Positions 17,212 through 24,460 of a stretch of 49,298 nt of DNA are shown piece by piece (position 1 is the first letter of the stretch; every line of letters starts with the position of its first letter). Below the pieces are notes generated by a model. That model did not search any database. It was not told where the DNA came from and worked only from the letters and a program-made list of their open reading frames with translations. Source of the DNA: Pseudomonadota bacterium (GTDB lineage Bacteria; Pseudomonadota; Gammaproteobacteria; JAKAQQ01). Location of the stretch: contig JAKCBQ010000003.1 of assembly GCA_021839245.1 (NCBI GenBank), positions 77,970 through 127,267 of the forward strand, given 5' to 3'. The translations under genes and the position numbers were made by a program.

Positions 17212-17557
17212 GATTCCTGCTCCCCAAGAAACCGTGAGCCTCGAGACGTTCGCGGCGAGCGACCTCCGCGTCGCGCGCGTCACGCGCGCCGAGGACGTGC
17301 CCGACGCCGACAAACTTTTACGCCTCGAAGTCGACCTGGGTCCGCTCGGGCGACGCACCCTCTTTGCGGGCATCAAAGGCCACTATGAGCCGGCCGCCCT
17401 CGTGGGGACACTGATCGTGGTCGTCGCCAATCTCGCCCCGCGAACGATGCGCTTCGGCACCTCGGAAGCCATGCTCCTCGCCTCCTCCGGCACCGATGGG
17501 CGGACCCGGCTCGTGCGGCCCGAACCCGGATCCGAACCGGGGGCCCGGGTGCGCTGA
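17204..17557 (+). CDS. Stand-alone C-terminal tRNA-binding domain of methionyl-tRNA synthetase
   Basis: This 117-residue OB-fold protein matches the C-terminal (EMAP II/Arc1p-like) domain of MetG. It reads SLETFAASDLRVARVTRAED, then DADKLLRLEVDLG, TLFAGIKGHYEP, VVVANLAPRTMRFGTSEAML, in the same order as E. coli MetG residues about 565-677. It starts at GTG 17204 and overlaps the metG stop by 8 nt in the +1 frame. In most bacteria with this domain it is fused to the synthetase, where it helps dimerise the enzyme and increases affinity for tRNA. Here it would act in trans, unless a ribosomal frameshift or a sequence error joins the two. Its stop overlaps the rsxB ATG by one base (TGATG). Confidence 0.9.
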   Translation: MAEIPAPQETVSLETFAASDLRVARVTRAEDVPDADKLLRLEVDLGPLGRRTLFAGIKGHYEPAALVGTLIVVVANLAPRTMRFGTSEAMLLASSGTDGRTRLVRPEPGSEPGARVR

Positions 17558-18207
17558 TGGAAACGCGCGATCCCGACGCCCTCGAAAATCTCCTCGGCGG
17601 CACCCAATGCGGCCAGTGCGGCTACGACGGCTGCCGTCCGTACGCCGAGGCGATGAGCCGCGGCGAAGCCGGACCCGAACGCTGTGCGCCCGGGGGCGCT
17701 CCGGGCGCACACACTCTCGCCCGCGCGCTCGGACAACCCTACCGGGAACCGAAGCCGGCGCGGGGCAAACTCCGGCCGCGGGCTCTCGCCACCGTGGTCG
17801 GCGCGCTGTGCGTCGGCTGCACCCGCTGTCTCGACGCCTGCCCGGTCGACGCGCTGGCCGGCACCCAGGGGCGGCAACATTACGTGCTCCCTGCCTTGTG
17901 CACAGGCTGCGGTCTTTGCGTTCCGGTCTGCCCCGTCGACTGCATCCGGCTCGACCCCGTCGAACGCGACGAGGACTGGAGATGGCGGCTTGGCGCAGCC
18001 CCCGAGGACGATCCCGAACGCTGGATGCGCCTTCTCCTGCGCGAAGCCGAGAACCGGCGACGCCACCTGTTCGTGCGCGAGCGGCGCCGCCGGGCGCACG
18101 AACCGGCCGAGAGGCGACGGCGTCTTCGCGCGCGTCTCGCCGCCCTCGTCTCCCCTCCGGAAATCCCGCCTCATGACCCGCCACCCCCGGCGCCTCACCC
18201 CGGCTGA
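17557..18207 (+). CDS. rsxB: RnfB/RsxB-type iron-sulfur ferredoxin protein
   Basis: This 216-residue protein is predicted to carry three 4Fe-4S clusters. The N-terminal Fe-S domain has Cys18, Cys21, Cys26 and Cys43 (TQCGQCGYDGC), then two ferredoxin motifs have Cys85/88/91/95 (CVGCTRCLDACP) and Cys115/118/121/125 (CTGCGLCVPVCP). It lacks the N-terminal membrane anchor of true RnfB, and no other rnf genes are visible, so membership in a Rnf/Rsx complex is uncertain. A basic C-terminal tail of about 60 residues is rich in Arg and Glu. It begins inside the preceding stop and overlaps nth by 35 nt. The metG-rsxB-nth order is known from xanthomonads, and this short form may serve another redox role, possibly supplying electrons or linked to Fe-S proteins such as Nth. 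Confidence 0.88.
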   Translation: METRDPDALENLLGGTQCGQCGYDGCRPYAEAMSRGEAGPERCAPGGAPGAHTLARALGQPYREPKPARGKLRPRALATVVGALCVGCTRCLDACPVDALAGTQGRQHYVLPALCTGCGLCVPVCPVDCIRLDPVERDEDWRWRLGAAPEDDPERWMRLLLREAENRRRHLFVRERRRRAHEPAERRRRLRARLAALVSPPEIPPHDPPPPAPHPG

Positions 18208-18862
18208 AACCGCGCGCGTCTTCGCCCGTCTCGCGCGGAACAATCCCGAACCCCGGACCGAACTCCGCTACCGCACGCCGTTCGAACTCCTGGTCGCCGT
18301 CGTCCTCTCGGCCCAGTCCACCGACCGCATGGTCAACCGCGTGACGGAGGAGCTTTTTGCCCGGGCCCCGGATCCCGAGGCGCTGGCCGCCCTCCCCCTC
18401 GACGAACTCGAAGCGATCCTCTCGAGACTCGGACTCTACCGGAGCAAGGCCCGCCATCTCCAGGCCACCGCCCGCCTGCTCCTCGAACGCCATCACGGTC
18501 GTGTCCCACGCGAGCGCGAAGCGCTCGAAGCCCTCCCGGGCGTCGGTCGCAAGACCGCCAATGTCCTTCTCAACACGCTCTGGGGCGAACCGGTCGTGGC
18601 GGTCGACACCCACGTGGCCCGCGTGGCCCGCCGACTCGGCCTCGCCCGCGGACGGACGGCCGAAGCGGTCGAGCGTGAACTCACGGCGCGCATCCCCCGG
18701 CGCTATCTCGGGCACGCCCATCATTGGCTCATACTCCACGGTCGTTACGTCTGCCGGGCGCTCCACCCACTCTGTGGGACCTGCCCCCTCGCCCCACTCT
18801 GCCCGTCCGCTTCGCGCCCGCCTCCACGCCGGCGACGCACGCCGAGCGCGCATTCACGATGA
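18173..18862 (+). CDS. nth: Endonuclease III
   Basis: This DNA glycosylase/AP lyase removes oxidised pyrimidines. The 229-residue protein has FELLVAVVLSAQSTDRMVNR, the helix-hairpin-helix LPGVGRKTANVLL with catalytic Lys127, Asp145 in VAVDTHVARVARRLGL, and a C-terminal 4Fe-4S loop with Cys194, Cys201, Cys204 and Cys210 in the C-x6-C-x2-C-x5-C spacing. It ends in a basic tail ([15 protein letters not shown]) that is longer than usual. ATG 18173 lies inside rsxB and the stop overlaps the DUF1841 ATG as ATGA, so the metG operon continues through it. Confidence 0.97.
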   Translation: MTRHPRRLTPAETARVFARLARNNPEPRTELRYRTPFELLVAVVLSAQSTDRMVNRVTEELFARAPDPEALAALPLDELEAILSRLGLYRSKARHLQATARLLLERHHGRVPREREALEALPGVGRKTANVLLNTLWGEPVVAVDTHVARVARRLGLARGRTAEAVERELTARIPRRYLGHAHHWLILHGRYVCRALHPLCGTCPLAPLCPSASRPPPRRRRTPSAHSR

Positions 18863-19332
18863 GCCTGCTCCTTCCACCCGACGAAGATCCGTCTCGACTG
18901 CGCGCGCGGTTGCGAGCCCGATTCACGGCGGTTGCCGTCCGTCTCGCTTCGGGCCTTCCGATCGCCGCCGAGGACACCCATCTCGCCGGTGTCCTCGACG
19001 ATCACCCCGAAGCGCGCACCCGCCTGGCCGCACGCGGAGCCGAGGGGGGGGCCGGATCGGGAGCGGAGGAGGACGAGAGCGCCTTTTTCCTGCACCTTGC
19101 GCTCCACGTGGCTCTGCGCGAGCAGGCGGCGGCGGATCTTCCGCGGGGCATCCGCGCGCTCTACGAGGCCTACCTCGCGCGGACCGGAGGAGACAGCCTC
19201 CGGGCCGAACACCGGATGCTTCCCATCCTCGAAGAGGCCGTCGCCCGGAGCCTCGCCCAACCCGGGGGGGACGATCCGCAACCCTACCTCGAAGCGCTTC
19301 GGCGTGGACTCGGGGCCCCCGGGCGACACTGA
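18859..19332 (+). CDS. DUF1841 family protein
   Basis: This cytoplasmic protein of unknown function has 157 residues. The family core is clear: SAFFLHLALHVALREQAAAD then LPRGIRALYEAYLAR and RAEHRMLPILEEAVARS, followed by PYLEALRRGLG. The histidine-rich FLHLALH..LREQ and AEHRML segments suggest a DinB-like helical bundle that could bind metal; that is inference. The N-terminus (LPPDEDPSRLRARLRARFTA) is weaker than the family pattern. It is coupled to nth by ATGA, an order seen in other gammaproteobacteria. Confidence 0.85.
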   Translation: MSLLLPPDEDPSRLRARLRARFTAVAVRLASGLPIAAEDTHLAGVLDDHPEARTRLAARGAEGGAGSGAEEDESAFFLHLALHVALREQAAADLPRGIRALYEAYLARTGGDSLRAEHRMLPILEEAVARSLAQPGGDDPQPYLEALRRGLGAPGRH

Positions 19333-19343
19333 GACCGGCTCCG

Positions 19344-19352
19344 TGCTACGCT
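19344..19352 (+). promoter_or_regulatory. Extended -10 promoter of nadK
   Basis: TGC-TACGCT forms an extended -10 with GC-rich discriminator CCCGGCG. Its last base is separated by 7 nt from the nadK ATG at 19360, so transcription should start at or next to the A of the start codon, predicting a leaderless transcript. Confidence 0.5.
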
Positions 19353-19359
19353 CCCGGCG

Positions 19360-20190
19360 ATGAATTCCCCCCGTTTCGACGAGATCCTCCTCGTGCGTAC
19401 GCGCGGGACCCGCGACGACCGGGCCGTCGTCACCACCGTCGAGGACATCGCCCGAGCCCGGGGCGTTCGCGTCCGCCCTCTCGAGGGCCCGCACGGGGGC
19501 GCGAGTTCCCTCGTGCTGAGCGTCGGCGGTGACGGCACGCTCCTCCACGCCCTCGCCTTGAGCGGCGGGCGTCTCCCCCTCGCCGGCGTCAACCTCGGCC
19601 GTCTCGGCTACCTCGCCGATTTTCCCCCGGAAACCCTCGAGCGGGATCTTCCCGTCCTCCTCGACGGCGGCGCGCGCTCCGACCGGCGCCTTCTCCTCGC
19701 CGTGGAGACCGGGGACGAGCCGTCGCTCGCGCTCAACGATCTCGTCATCGCCAAAAACGATGGGGGACGGATGATCGAGATCGAAACCTGGATCGACGGG
19801 CGTTTCGTCCGCCGCCACCGCGGCGACGGTCTCGTCGTGGCGAGCGCGACCGGCTCGACCGCCTACGCCCTCTCCTGCGGGGGACCGATTCTCGAACCCA
19901 CGCTGCCCGCCCTCCTGCTCGTCCCGATCTCGCCCCACAACCTCACCGACCGGCCGCTCGTGGTCGCAGCCTCGGCGCGCATCGAGCTCCGCGTCCCGCC
20001 CTTCTGCCGTGCCCGCACGATCCTCAGCCGCGACGGGCAAAACAGCGCACTCCCGCCCGACGGGCGGGTGCGTCTCGCCCGCGCGCCCCACGATCTCACG
20101 CTGCTTCATCCGCCGGACTACGATCCGTTCACCGTCCTTCGCACCAAGCTTCACTGGGGCGCACTCCCCGGAGGAGGAGGCGCGTGCTGA
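19360..20190 (+). CDS. nadK: NAD kinase
   Basis: This enzyme phosphorylates NAD to NADP. The 276-residue protein has the GGDGT motif at 56-60 in LSVGGDGTLLHAL, then GVNLGRLGYLADF, LNDLVIAKNDGGRMIEIE (where many have LNEVV), the glycine-rich DGLVVASATGSTAYALSCGG, and LVPISPHNLTDRPLVV. This is the normal PpnK order and length. The N-terminus is short before GGDGT, a difference seen in this family. The next gene, recN, starts inside its 3' end, giving the common nadK-recN operon. Confidence 0.96.
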   Translation: MNSPRFDEILLVRTRGTRDDRAVVTTVEDIARARGVRVRPLEGPHGGASSLVLSVGGDGTLLHALALSGGRLPLAGVNLGRLGYLADFPPETLERDLPVLLDGGARSDRRLLLAVETGDEPSLALNDLVIAKNDGGRMIEIETWIDGRFVRRHRGDGLVVASATGSTAYALSCGGPILEPTLPALLLVPISPHNLTDRPLVVAASARIELRVPPFCRARTILSRDGQNSALPPDGRVRLARAPHDLTLLHPPDYDPFTVLRTKLHWGALPGGGGAC

Positions 20191-21851
20191 CGGCGCTTCA
20201 CGTGCGCGACTACGCGCTCTTCGCGGACGTCACACTCGAGTTCGGAGAGGGCTTCACAACGCTCACCGGCGAGACGGGGGCCGGAAAATCACTTCTCGTC
20301 GAGGCCCTGGGCTTGGCGCTCGGCGAACGGGCGGACACCACCGCCATCGCCCCCGGCCGCGAGCGGGCGATCGTCGAGGCCGTCTTCACCCTCGCCGGTG
20401 ACGAGGTCGCGCAGAGCTGGCTCGCCGAGCGCGGCCTCGGAGGCGAAGACGAAACGTGCGTCGTCCGCCGAATCCTCGCCCGCGATGGGCGCGGGCGCGC
20501 GTTCGTCAACGACCGCCCGGTGATGGTGCAGAGCCTCGATGAGCTCGGACGACTTTGGGTGGACTTCCACGGGCAGCACGAGCATCAGATGCTGCTCGCC
20601 CCCGAAGGCCCGCGGGCGTTTCTCGACGCCTTCGCCGGGACCGAGGCGCTCGGACGGGAGCTTGCCGAAGCCTGGACGCGCGCCGAGGAGCTCACGCGCG
20701 AACGCGCGGCGCTGGCCGCGCGCCTGGAGCGCGACAGCGCCGAAGCCGACTGGCGCCGGCACGTCCTCCAGGAACTCGAGGATTTTGCGCCTTCTGCCGA
20801 GGATTTCACTCAGATCCAGGCGAGCATCCGTCGACTTCAGGCACGGGAGAAGCTCGTTCAGGCCCTTGCCGAGGCCGGCTCCCTCTTCACCGAAGGGGAT
20901 CCCGCCGGGACGCTCGCCCGGGCCCGGCAGAGTCTGCAGTCGGTCGCGGCCCTCGATCCCGAGATCGCCTCGGTGGTCGACCTCCTCGAGCAGGCCCGCA
21001 TCCACGCCGAGGAAGCGACCCGATCACTCGCGCGGCGGGCCGGGCGAGCGGAGCCGGACGCCGCCGAATCCGAGTCGCTCTTCGGACGCCACGATCGCTA
21101 CCACGAACTCGCGCGCAAACACCGCACGACCCCCGCAGAGCTCGCCGATGTCCTGGTCGCCTTGCGTTCCGCCGAGGCGGGCGATGACGATCGGGCGGCG
21201 CGCCTGGCCGCCCTGACCGCGGAGGAGAACGACGCACGAGCGCTCTACGAGGAACGTGCCCGGCTCCTCGGGGAGCGACGGCGGGAGGCTGCCCGGGAAC
21301 TCGAGGAGAGACTGCCTCCTCTTCTGGCCGATCTCGGAATGGCGGCGAGCCGCTTCGCCGTCCTCCTCACGCCCCGCGAGCCCGGGCCCCACGGACGGGA
21401 GCGGGTCGAATTCACGTTGAGCCCGCACGCGTCCGTCGAACCCCAGCCGCTCCGCCGCGTCGCGTCCGGAGGAGAACTCTCGCGCGTGGCCCTGGCCGTC
21501 CACGTCGCCGCGGCCGACCGCCCCGGCCCGTCCCGGACCCTCGTCTTCGACGAGATCGACGCCGGGATCGGCGGACGGGTCGCCGACCGGGTGGCCCGCC
21601 TCCTCGCCCGCCTCGCACGCCGTCACCAGGTCTTCTGCATCACCCATCTCGGAGTGCTCGCCTCGCGCGCCGGTCGGCAGATCGGCGTGCGCAAGATCGA
21701 GGGACGCGATGGCCTCGGGACCGAGGTCCGGGTGCTCGAGGGTCCCGAGAGGGAAACGGAGATTGCGCGCATGATCAGCGGGGATGAGGATGAAGCCGCG
21801 CGCGAGCACGCCCGTGTGCTGATCGCCCGGGCCCGGGCGGACGCGGACTGA
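20184..21851 (+). CDS. recN: DNA repair protein RecN
   Basis: This SMC-like ATPase takes part in double-strand break repair and, in many bacteria, belongs to the SOS regulon. The 555-residue protein has an N-terminal ATPase half with LTALHVRDYALFADVTLEF and the Walker A GETGAGKS at 29-36, then DFHGQHEHQMLL, a long coiled-coil region from about 150 to 380, and the C-terminal half with RRVASGGELSRVALAVHVA (ABC signature) and LVFDEIDAGIGGRVADRV (Walker B). The start is GTG 20184 after a strong GGAGGAGGAGG. It overlaps nadK by 7 nt. No LexA box was recognised upstream of nadK or recN. Confidence 0.97.
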   Translation: MLTALHVRDYALFADVTLEFGEGFTTLTGETGAGKSLLVEALGLALGERADTTAIAPGRERAIVEAVFTLAGDEVAQSWLAERGLGGEDETCVVRRILARDGRGRAFVNDRPVMVQSLDELGRLWVDFHGQHEHQMLLAPEGPRAFLDAFAGTEALGRELAEAWTRAEELTRERAALAARLERDSAEADWRRHVLQELEDFAPSAEDFTQIQASIRRLQAREKLVQALAEAGSLFTEGDPAGTLARARQSLQSVAALDPEIASVVDLLEQARIHAEEATRSLARRAGRAEPDAAESESLFGRHDRYHELARKHRTTPAELADVLVALRSAEAGDDDRAARLAALTAEENDARALYEERARLLGERRREAARELEERLPPLLADLGMAASRFAVLLTPREPGPHGRERVEFTLSPHASVEPQPLRRVASGGELSRVALAVHVAAADRPGPSRTLVFDEIDAGIGGRVADRVARLLARLARRHQVFCITHLGVLASRAGRQIGVRKIEGRDGLGTEVRVLEGPERETEIARMISGDEDEAAREHARVLIARARADAD

Positions 21852-21871
21852 ACGGCTCCGGCGGGGGCGGC

Positions 21872-21877
21872 TATCAT
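21872..21877 (+). promoter_or_regulatory. -10 box of bamE
   Basis: TATCAT preceded by GGC and followed by the discriminator GCTCCGG, 30 bp before the bamE GTG and 20 bp after the recN stop. The -35 is not clear. This suggests bamE is transcribed separately from recN. Confidence 0.45.
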
Positions 21878-21907
21878 GCTCCGGTCCCCGCCCGTTGCGT
21901 TCCGCCT

Positions 21908-22255
21908 GTGCTCCGCCGACTCCTTCCCCTCCTCCTGCTCGCCCTTCCGGCGGGCTGTGCGTTCAGCTACCGCCCCCCCATCCAGCAGGGCAACGCTCTT
22001 CCCCTGCGCACTCTCGCCCGCGTTCACCGCGGCATGACCGAGGCGCAGGTGGTCTATCTCCTCGGGACACCCGTGCTCCCCGACCCTCCTCACCCGCACC
22101 GCTGGCTTTACGTCTACTACAACAAAGCGGGGCAAGGTGAGCGCCCCGTCATCCGCCGTCTCACGATCGTCTTCCGCCACGGCCACGCGGTGAAGATCCT
22201 CGGCGTGCACGGAGCCGCCGCTGCTCGACAGGAGAAAGCGGCAAAGGGGGAATGA
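21908..22255 (+). CDS. bamE: Outer membrane protein assembly factor BamE
   Basis: This small outer-membrane lipoprotein of the BAM complex helps insert beta-barrel proteins. The 115-residue precursor has a signal peptide (RRLLPLLLLALPAGC, mature Cys17) and the SmpA/OmlA core LPLRTLARVHRGMTEAQVVY then LLGTPVLPDPPHPHRWLYVY, matching the family's G-M-T...V...L-G-T-P and D.FH..RW.Y.Y. A short Ala-, Lys- and Glu-rich tail follows. The lipobox (PAGC) has Pro at -3, which is atypical. Start is GTG 21908. The last 95 nt overlap the 3' end of rnfH on the other strand, so the two genes cross tail to tail. Confidence 0.93.
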   Translation: MLRRLLPLLLLALPAGCAFSYRPPIQQGNALPLRTLARVHRGMTEAQVVYLLGTPVLPDPPHPHRWLYVYYNKAGQGERPVIRRLTIVFRHGHAVKILGVHGAAAARQEKAAKGE

Positions 22256-22466
22256 AATCGATGCGCTCGCCGTCTTCGGGCACATGCTCGAAGCCGACCG
22301 GCCGACCGGCCACGGTGGGGACCGTCTCTTCCGGCGGTCCGTGACGGCCGTCGCGCGGACCGAAGCACTCAAGAAGTGTGCCCAAGGAGACGGGCGTCGC
22401 GAGATCGAGATGGCGGTGGACCACGCACGTCCCCGCGATCCACGAACACTCGATCCTAAGTCCCAC
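22161..22466 (-). CDS. rnfH: RnfH family protein (UPF0125)
   Basis: This small ubiquitin-fold (beta-grasp) protein of unknown function has 101 residues, in the usual length range. It reads [20 protein letters not shown], then VSLGTLLECFG, VAGRPVGFEHVPEDGERIDF and IPPLPLSPVEQRRLRARRG; the last two match the family's L.DGDRVEI.RPL..DPK..RR.RA ending. The family's Pro-glu motif after the first strand is not obvious, so this copy is divergent. GTG 22466 overlaps the ratA stop by 11 nt, and the position next to ratA and bamE is the main support. The protein's C-terminal 31 codons are antisense to bamE. Confidence 0.8.
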   Translation of the reverse strand: MGLRIECSWIAGTCVVHRHLDLATPVSLGTLLECFGPRDGRHGPPEETVPTVAGRPVGFEHVPEDGERIDFIPPLPLSPVEQRRLRARRGSSPRGRGGRRS

Positions 22467-22917
22467 GCGCCCGTCCCGACGGCCCGTAGAGATCCTCGGC
22501 ACGACGCACGAAGGCATCCACGAGCCCAAGCATGGTCTCGCGGATCAGGATCTCGAGGAACCAACCCTTGAGCGAAGGGGCCAGCGCGAAGACGAGATCA
22601 AGGCCGACCCGCGTCCCCCTCTCCTCGGCGGGCACAAAGGTCCACGCGCCCTCGAGGCGGCGCAACGGACCCTCGACGAGTTCGAGCGCGAGACGCCGCG
22701 GCCGTTCAAGACGGTTTCGGGTCGTGAAGGTGGTACGGACCGGGCCGCGGGCGATGTCGAGTCCCGCCCGCACGACGTCCGGTGCCTCGACCTCGACGTG
22801 TGCGCCCACACACCCCGGCACGAACTCGGGGTAACGCGGCACATCGGCCACAAGGTCGAACATGGCTTCCGCCGACCACGGAACCACGACGACTCTCTGG
22901 ACACGGGACAGCGCCAC
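22456..22917 (-). CDS. ratA: RatA-like START/polyketide cyclase family protein
   Basis: This 153-residue protein of the START-like fold (COQ10/RatA group) has proposed roles in ubiquinone handling (COQ10) or, in E. coli RatA, inhibition of 70S assembly; which applies here is unknown. Visible family pattern: [20 protein letters not shown] then [18 protein letters not shown], where most family members read V....AE.MF.LV.DV..YPEFLP.C; later [20 protein letters not shown] and [21 protein letters not shown] Shine-Dalgarno AGGAG stands 8 nt before the GTG at 22917. It is divergent from smpB. Confidence 0.92.
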   Translation of the reverse strand: MALSRVQRVVVVPWSAEAMFDLVADVPRYPEFVPGCVGAHVEVEAPDVVRAGLDIARGPVRTTFTTRNRLERPRRLALELVEGPLRRLEGAWTFVPAEERGTRVGLDLVFALAPSLKGWFLEILIRETMLGLVDAFVRRAEDLYGPSGRARGT

Positions 22918-22983
22918 TACACCCACTCCTGACAGGCTTACACATCGGGCCCGTCGCATGACGAGAGCGCCCGAGCGCGTCTA

Positions 22984-22989
22984 TATAAT
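22984..22989 (+). promoter_or_regulatory. -10 box of smpB (consensus TATAAT)
   Basis: A perfect TATAAT is followed by GCCCGGG and then ATG at 22997. Only 7 nt separate the -10 from the ATG, so transcription should begin at or beside the start codon. No good -35 at 16-18 bp and no Shine-Dalgarno is present. Confidence 0.6.
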
Positions 22990-22996
22990 GCCCGGG

Positions 22997-23476
22997 ATGA
23001 ACGCACAACGAGCGGCCGGCGCGGGCTCTTCCCTCATCGTCGAAAACCGGCGGGCCCGCTTCGAATACGAGATCGAAGACCGCTTTGAGGCGGGCCTCGC
23101 CCTCGAGGGATGGGAGGTGAAAAGCCTGCGCGCCGGACGCGCACAGATCATCGACGGCTACGGTCTCGTCCGTAACGGCCAAGCCTGGCTCCTCGGCGCT
23201 CACATCAGCCCGCTGCCGTCGGCTTCGACCCACGTCGCCGCCGACCCCACCCGCACCCGTCCGCTGCTCCTGCACCGGCGCGAAATCGCGCGCCTCCAGG
23301 GCCTCACGGAACGCCGTGGCTACACGCTCGTGCCGCTGCGCCTCTATTGGAAGAGGGGACGCGCCAAGGTCGAGATCGGCCTCGCGAAGGGCCGCAAACT
23401 CCACGACAAGAGAGCCCGCGATCGCGACCGGGACTGGGAACGGGAACGCGAGCGTCTGCTGAAGAGAAGGCCTTAG
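22997..23476 (+). CDS. smpB: SsrA-binding protein
   Basis: SmpB binds tmRNA and is needed for trans-translation, which frees stalled ribosomes and tags the unfinished protein. The 159-residue protein has the family blocks [100 protein letters not shown] and KGRKLHDKR. The basic tail ends in [12 protein letters not shown] chose ATG 22997; an in-frame ATG at 22988 is inside the -10 box. The stop overlaps the sulfurtransferase stop on the other strand by a few bases. Confidence 0.98.
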   Translation: MNAQRAAGAGSSLIVENRRARFEYEIEDRFEAGLALEGWEVKSLRAGRAQIIDGYGLVRNGQAWLLGAHISPLPSASTHVAADPTRTRPLLLHRREIARLQGLTERRGYTLVPLRLYWKRGRAKVEIGLAKGRKLHDKRARDRDRDWERERERLLKRRP

Positions 23477-24384
23477 ATCAGAAAAGCGTCCTCGCCGAGC
23501 CCATCTTCGGCGCCTGTGCACACCGGCCGCTCGGGATCGCCGACCCAGGCGCTGTAGGAGCCCGGGTAGAGGAGACCCCCGGGGAACCCCGCCCGTGTCA
23601 TGGCGAAGAGCGTCTGGCAGGCCGTCACCCCCGATCCGCAGGCGTGGGCCACCCGCACGGGAGGCTCAGCACCCCACACCCGCGCCAAGAGAGAGCGGAG
23701 CTCCGCGGGCGGGCGAAGACGCCCGTCCGCCGCGAGCGTGGCGAGGTAGGGAAGGTTGCGTGCGCGCGGGATGTGCCCGGCAATACGATCAATCGGCTCT
23801 TCAAGGCCGAGGTAGCGCCTCCGTTCACGGGCGTCGAGGACGAGACAGGCGTCGGGATCCCCGTCCGCCGCACGGGCGACCTCCACGGTCTCGACGAGGA
23901 GACCCGGGCGCAGAACGGGAACGAGTTCAGCGCGCGGTGAGGTGGGGCGCTCGGGCGGTGTCGCGACGAGGGGAAGTTCCGCCGCCCGCCAGGCGCGAAG
24001 CCCGCCGTCGAGAACGCAGACATCGCGTACCCCGATCCACAACGCGAGCCACCAGAGACGGAAAGCCCCCGGAAGAGACGCCTCGTCGTAGGCCACAAGC
24101 GTATGTTCGGGCGTGAGACCGCAAGCGGCGAGAAAACGGGCGAAGCTTGCAGGATCCGGAAGAGGGTGACGACCCCCTTGGGCGCTCGCAGGTCCGCTCA
24201 GCTGCTCCTCGAGATCCGCGTAGAAGGCCCCCGGGATGTGCCCCTCGACGTAGGCGCGCCGACCCCAGGTGCGATCGGTGAGACGGAACCGCGTGTCGAC
24301 GACGATCCAACGCGGATCGTCGAGATGCGCGACGAGTTCGCGCGGCGTGACGAGCCGGGCTTCACTCTCGTTCAGGGGATTCAC
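23473..24384 (-). CDS. Rhodanese-type sulfurtransferase (SseA-like)
   Basis: A two-domain rhodanese-like sulfurtransferase of 303 residues, probably a thiosulfate or 3-mercaptopyruvate sulfurtransferase. The inactive N-terminal domain has [20 protein letters not shown] and [18 protein letters not shown], and the hinge has [15 protein letters not shown]. The catalytic C-terminal domain has [31 protein letters not shown] and [16 protein letters not shown] with Cys249 in the CGSGVTA loop; this loop fits the mercaptopyruvate/thiosulfate type. The start is GTG 24384 after GGGGAGG. It is divergent from the SDR gene with a 76-bp gap. No other sulfur genes are nearby, so its substrate is not settled. 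Confidence 0.9.
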   Translation of the reverse strand: MNPLNESEARLVTPRELVAHLDDPRWIVVDTRFRLTDRTWGRRAYVEGHIPGAFYADLEEQLSGPASAQGGRHPLPDPASFARFLAACGLTPEHTLVAYDEASLPGAFRLWWLALWIGVRDVCVLDGGLRAWRAAELPLVATPPERPTSPRAELVPVLRPGLLVETVEVARAADGDPDACLVLDARERRRYLGLEEPIDRIAGHIPRARNLPYLATLAADGRLRPPAELRSLLARVWGAEPPVRVAHACGSGVTACQTLFAMTRAGFPGGLLYPGSYSAWVGDPERPVCTGAEDGLGEDAFLI

Positions 24385-24412
24385 GACCACCTCCCCGCCA
24401 CGACGCGGCGTC

Positions 24413-24441
24413 TTGACCGACACTAGAATGGAGCGTAACAA
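24413..24441 (+). promoter_or_regulatory. Sigma-70-type promoter of the SDR gene
   Basis: TTGACC at 24413-24418 is separated by 17 bp from TAACAA at 24436-24441. The predicted start is about 12 bp before the ATG at 24461, and GGAG lies just before that ATG. The promoter falls between the divergent sulfurtransferase and SDR genes. Confidence 0.5.
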
Positions 24442-24460
24442 AAATCGGAGATCTGATTTC

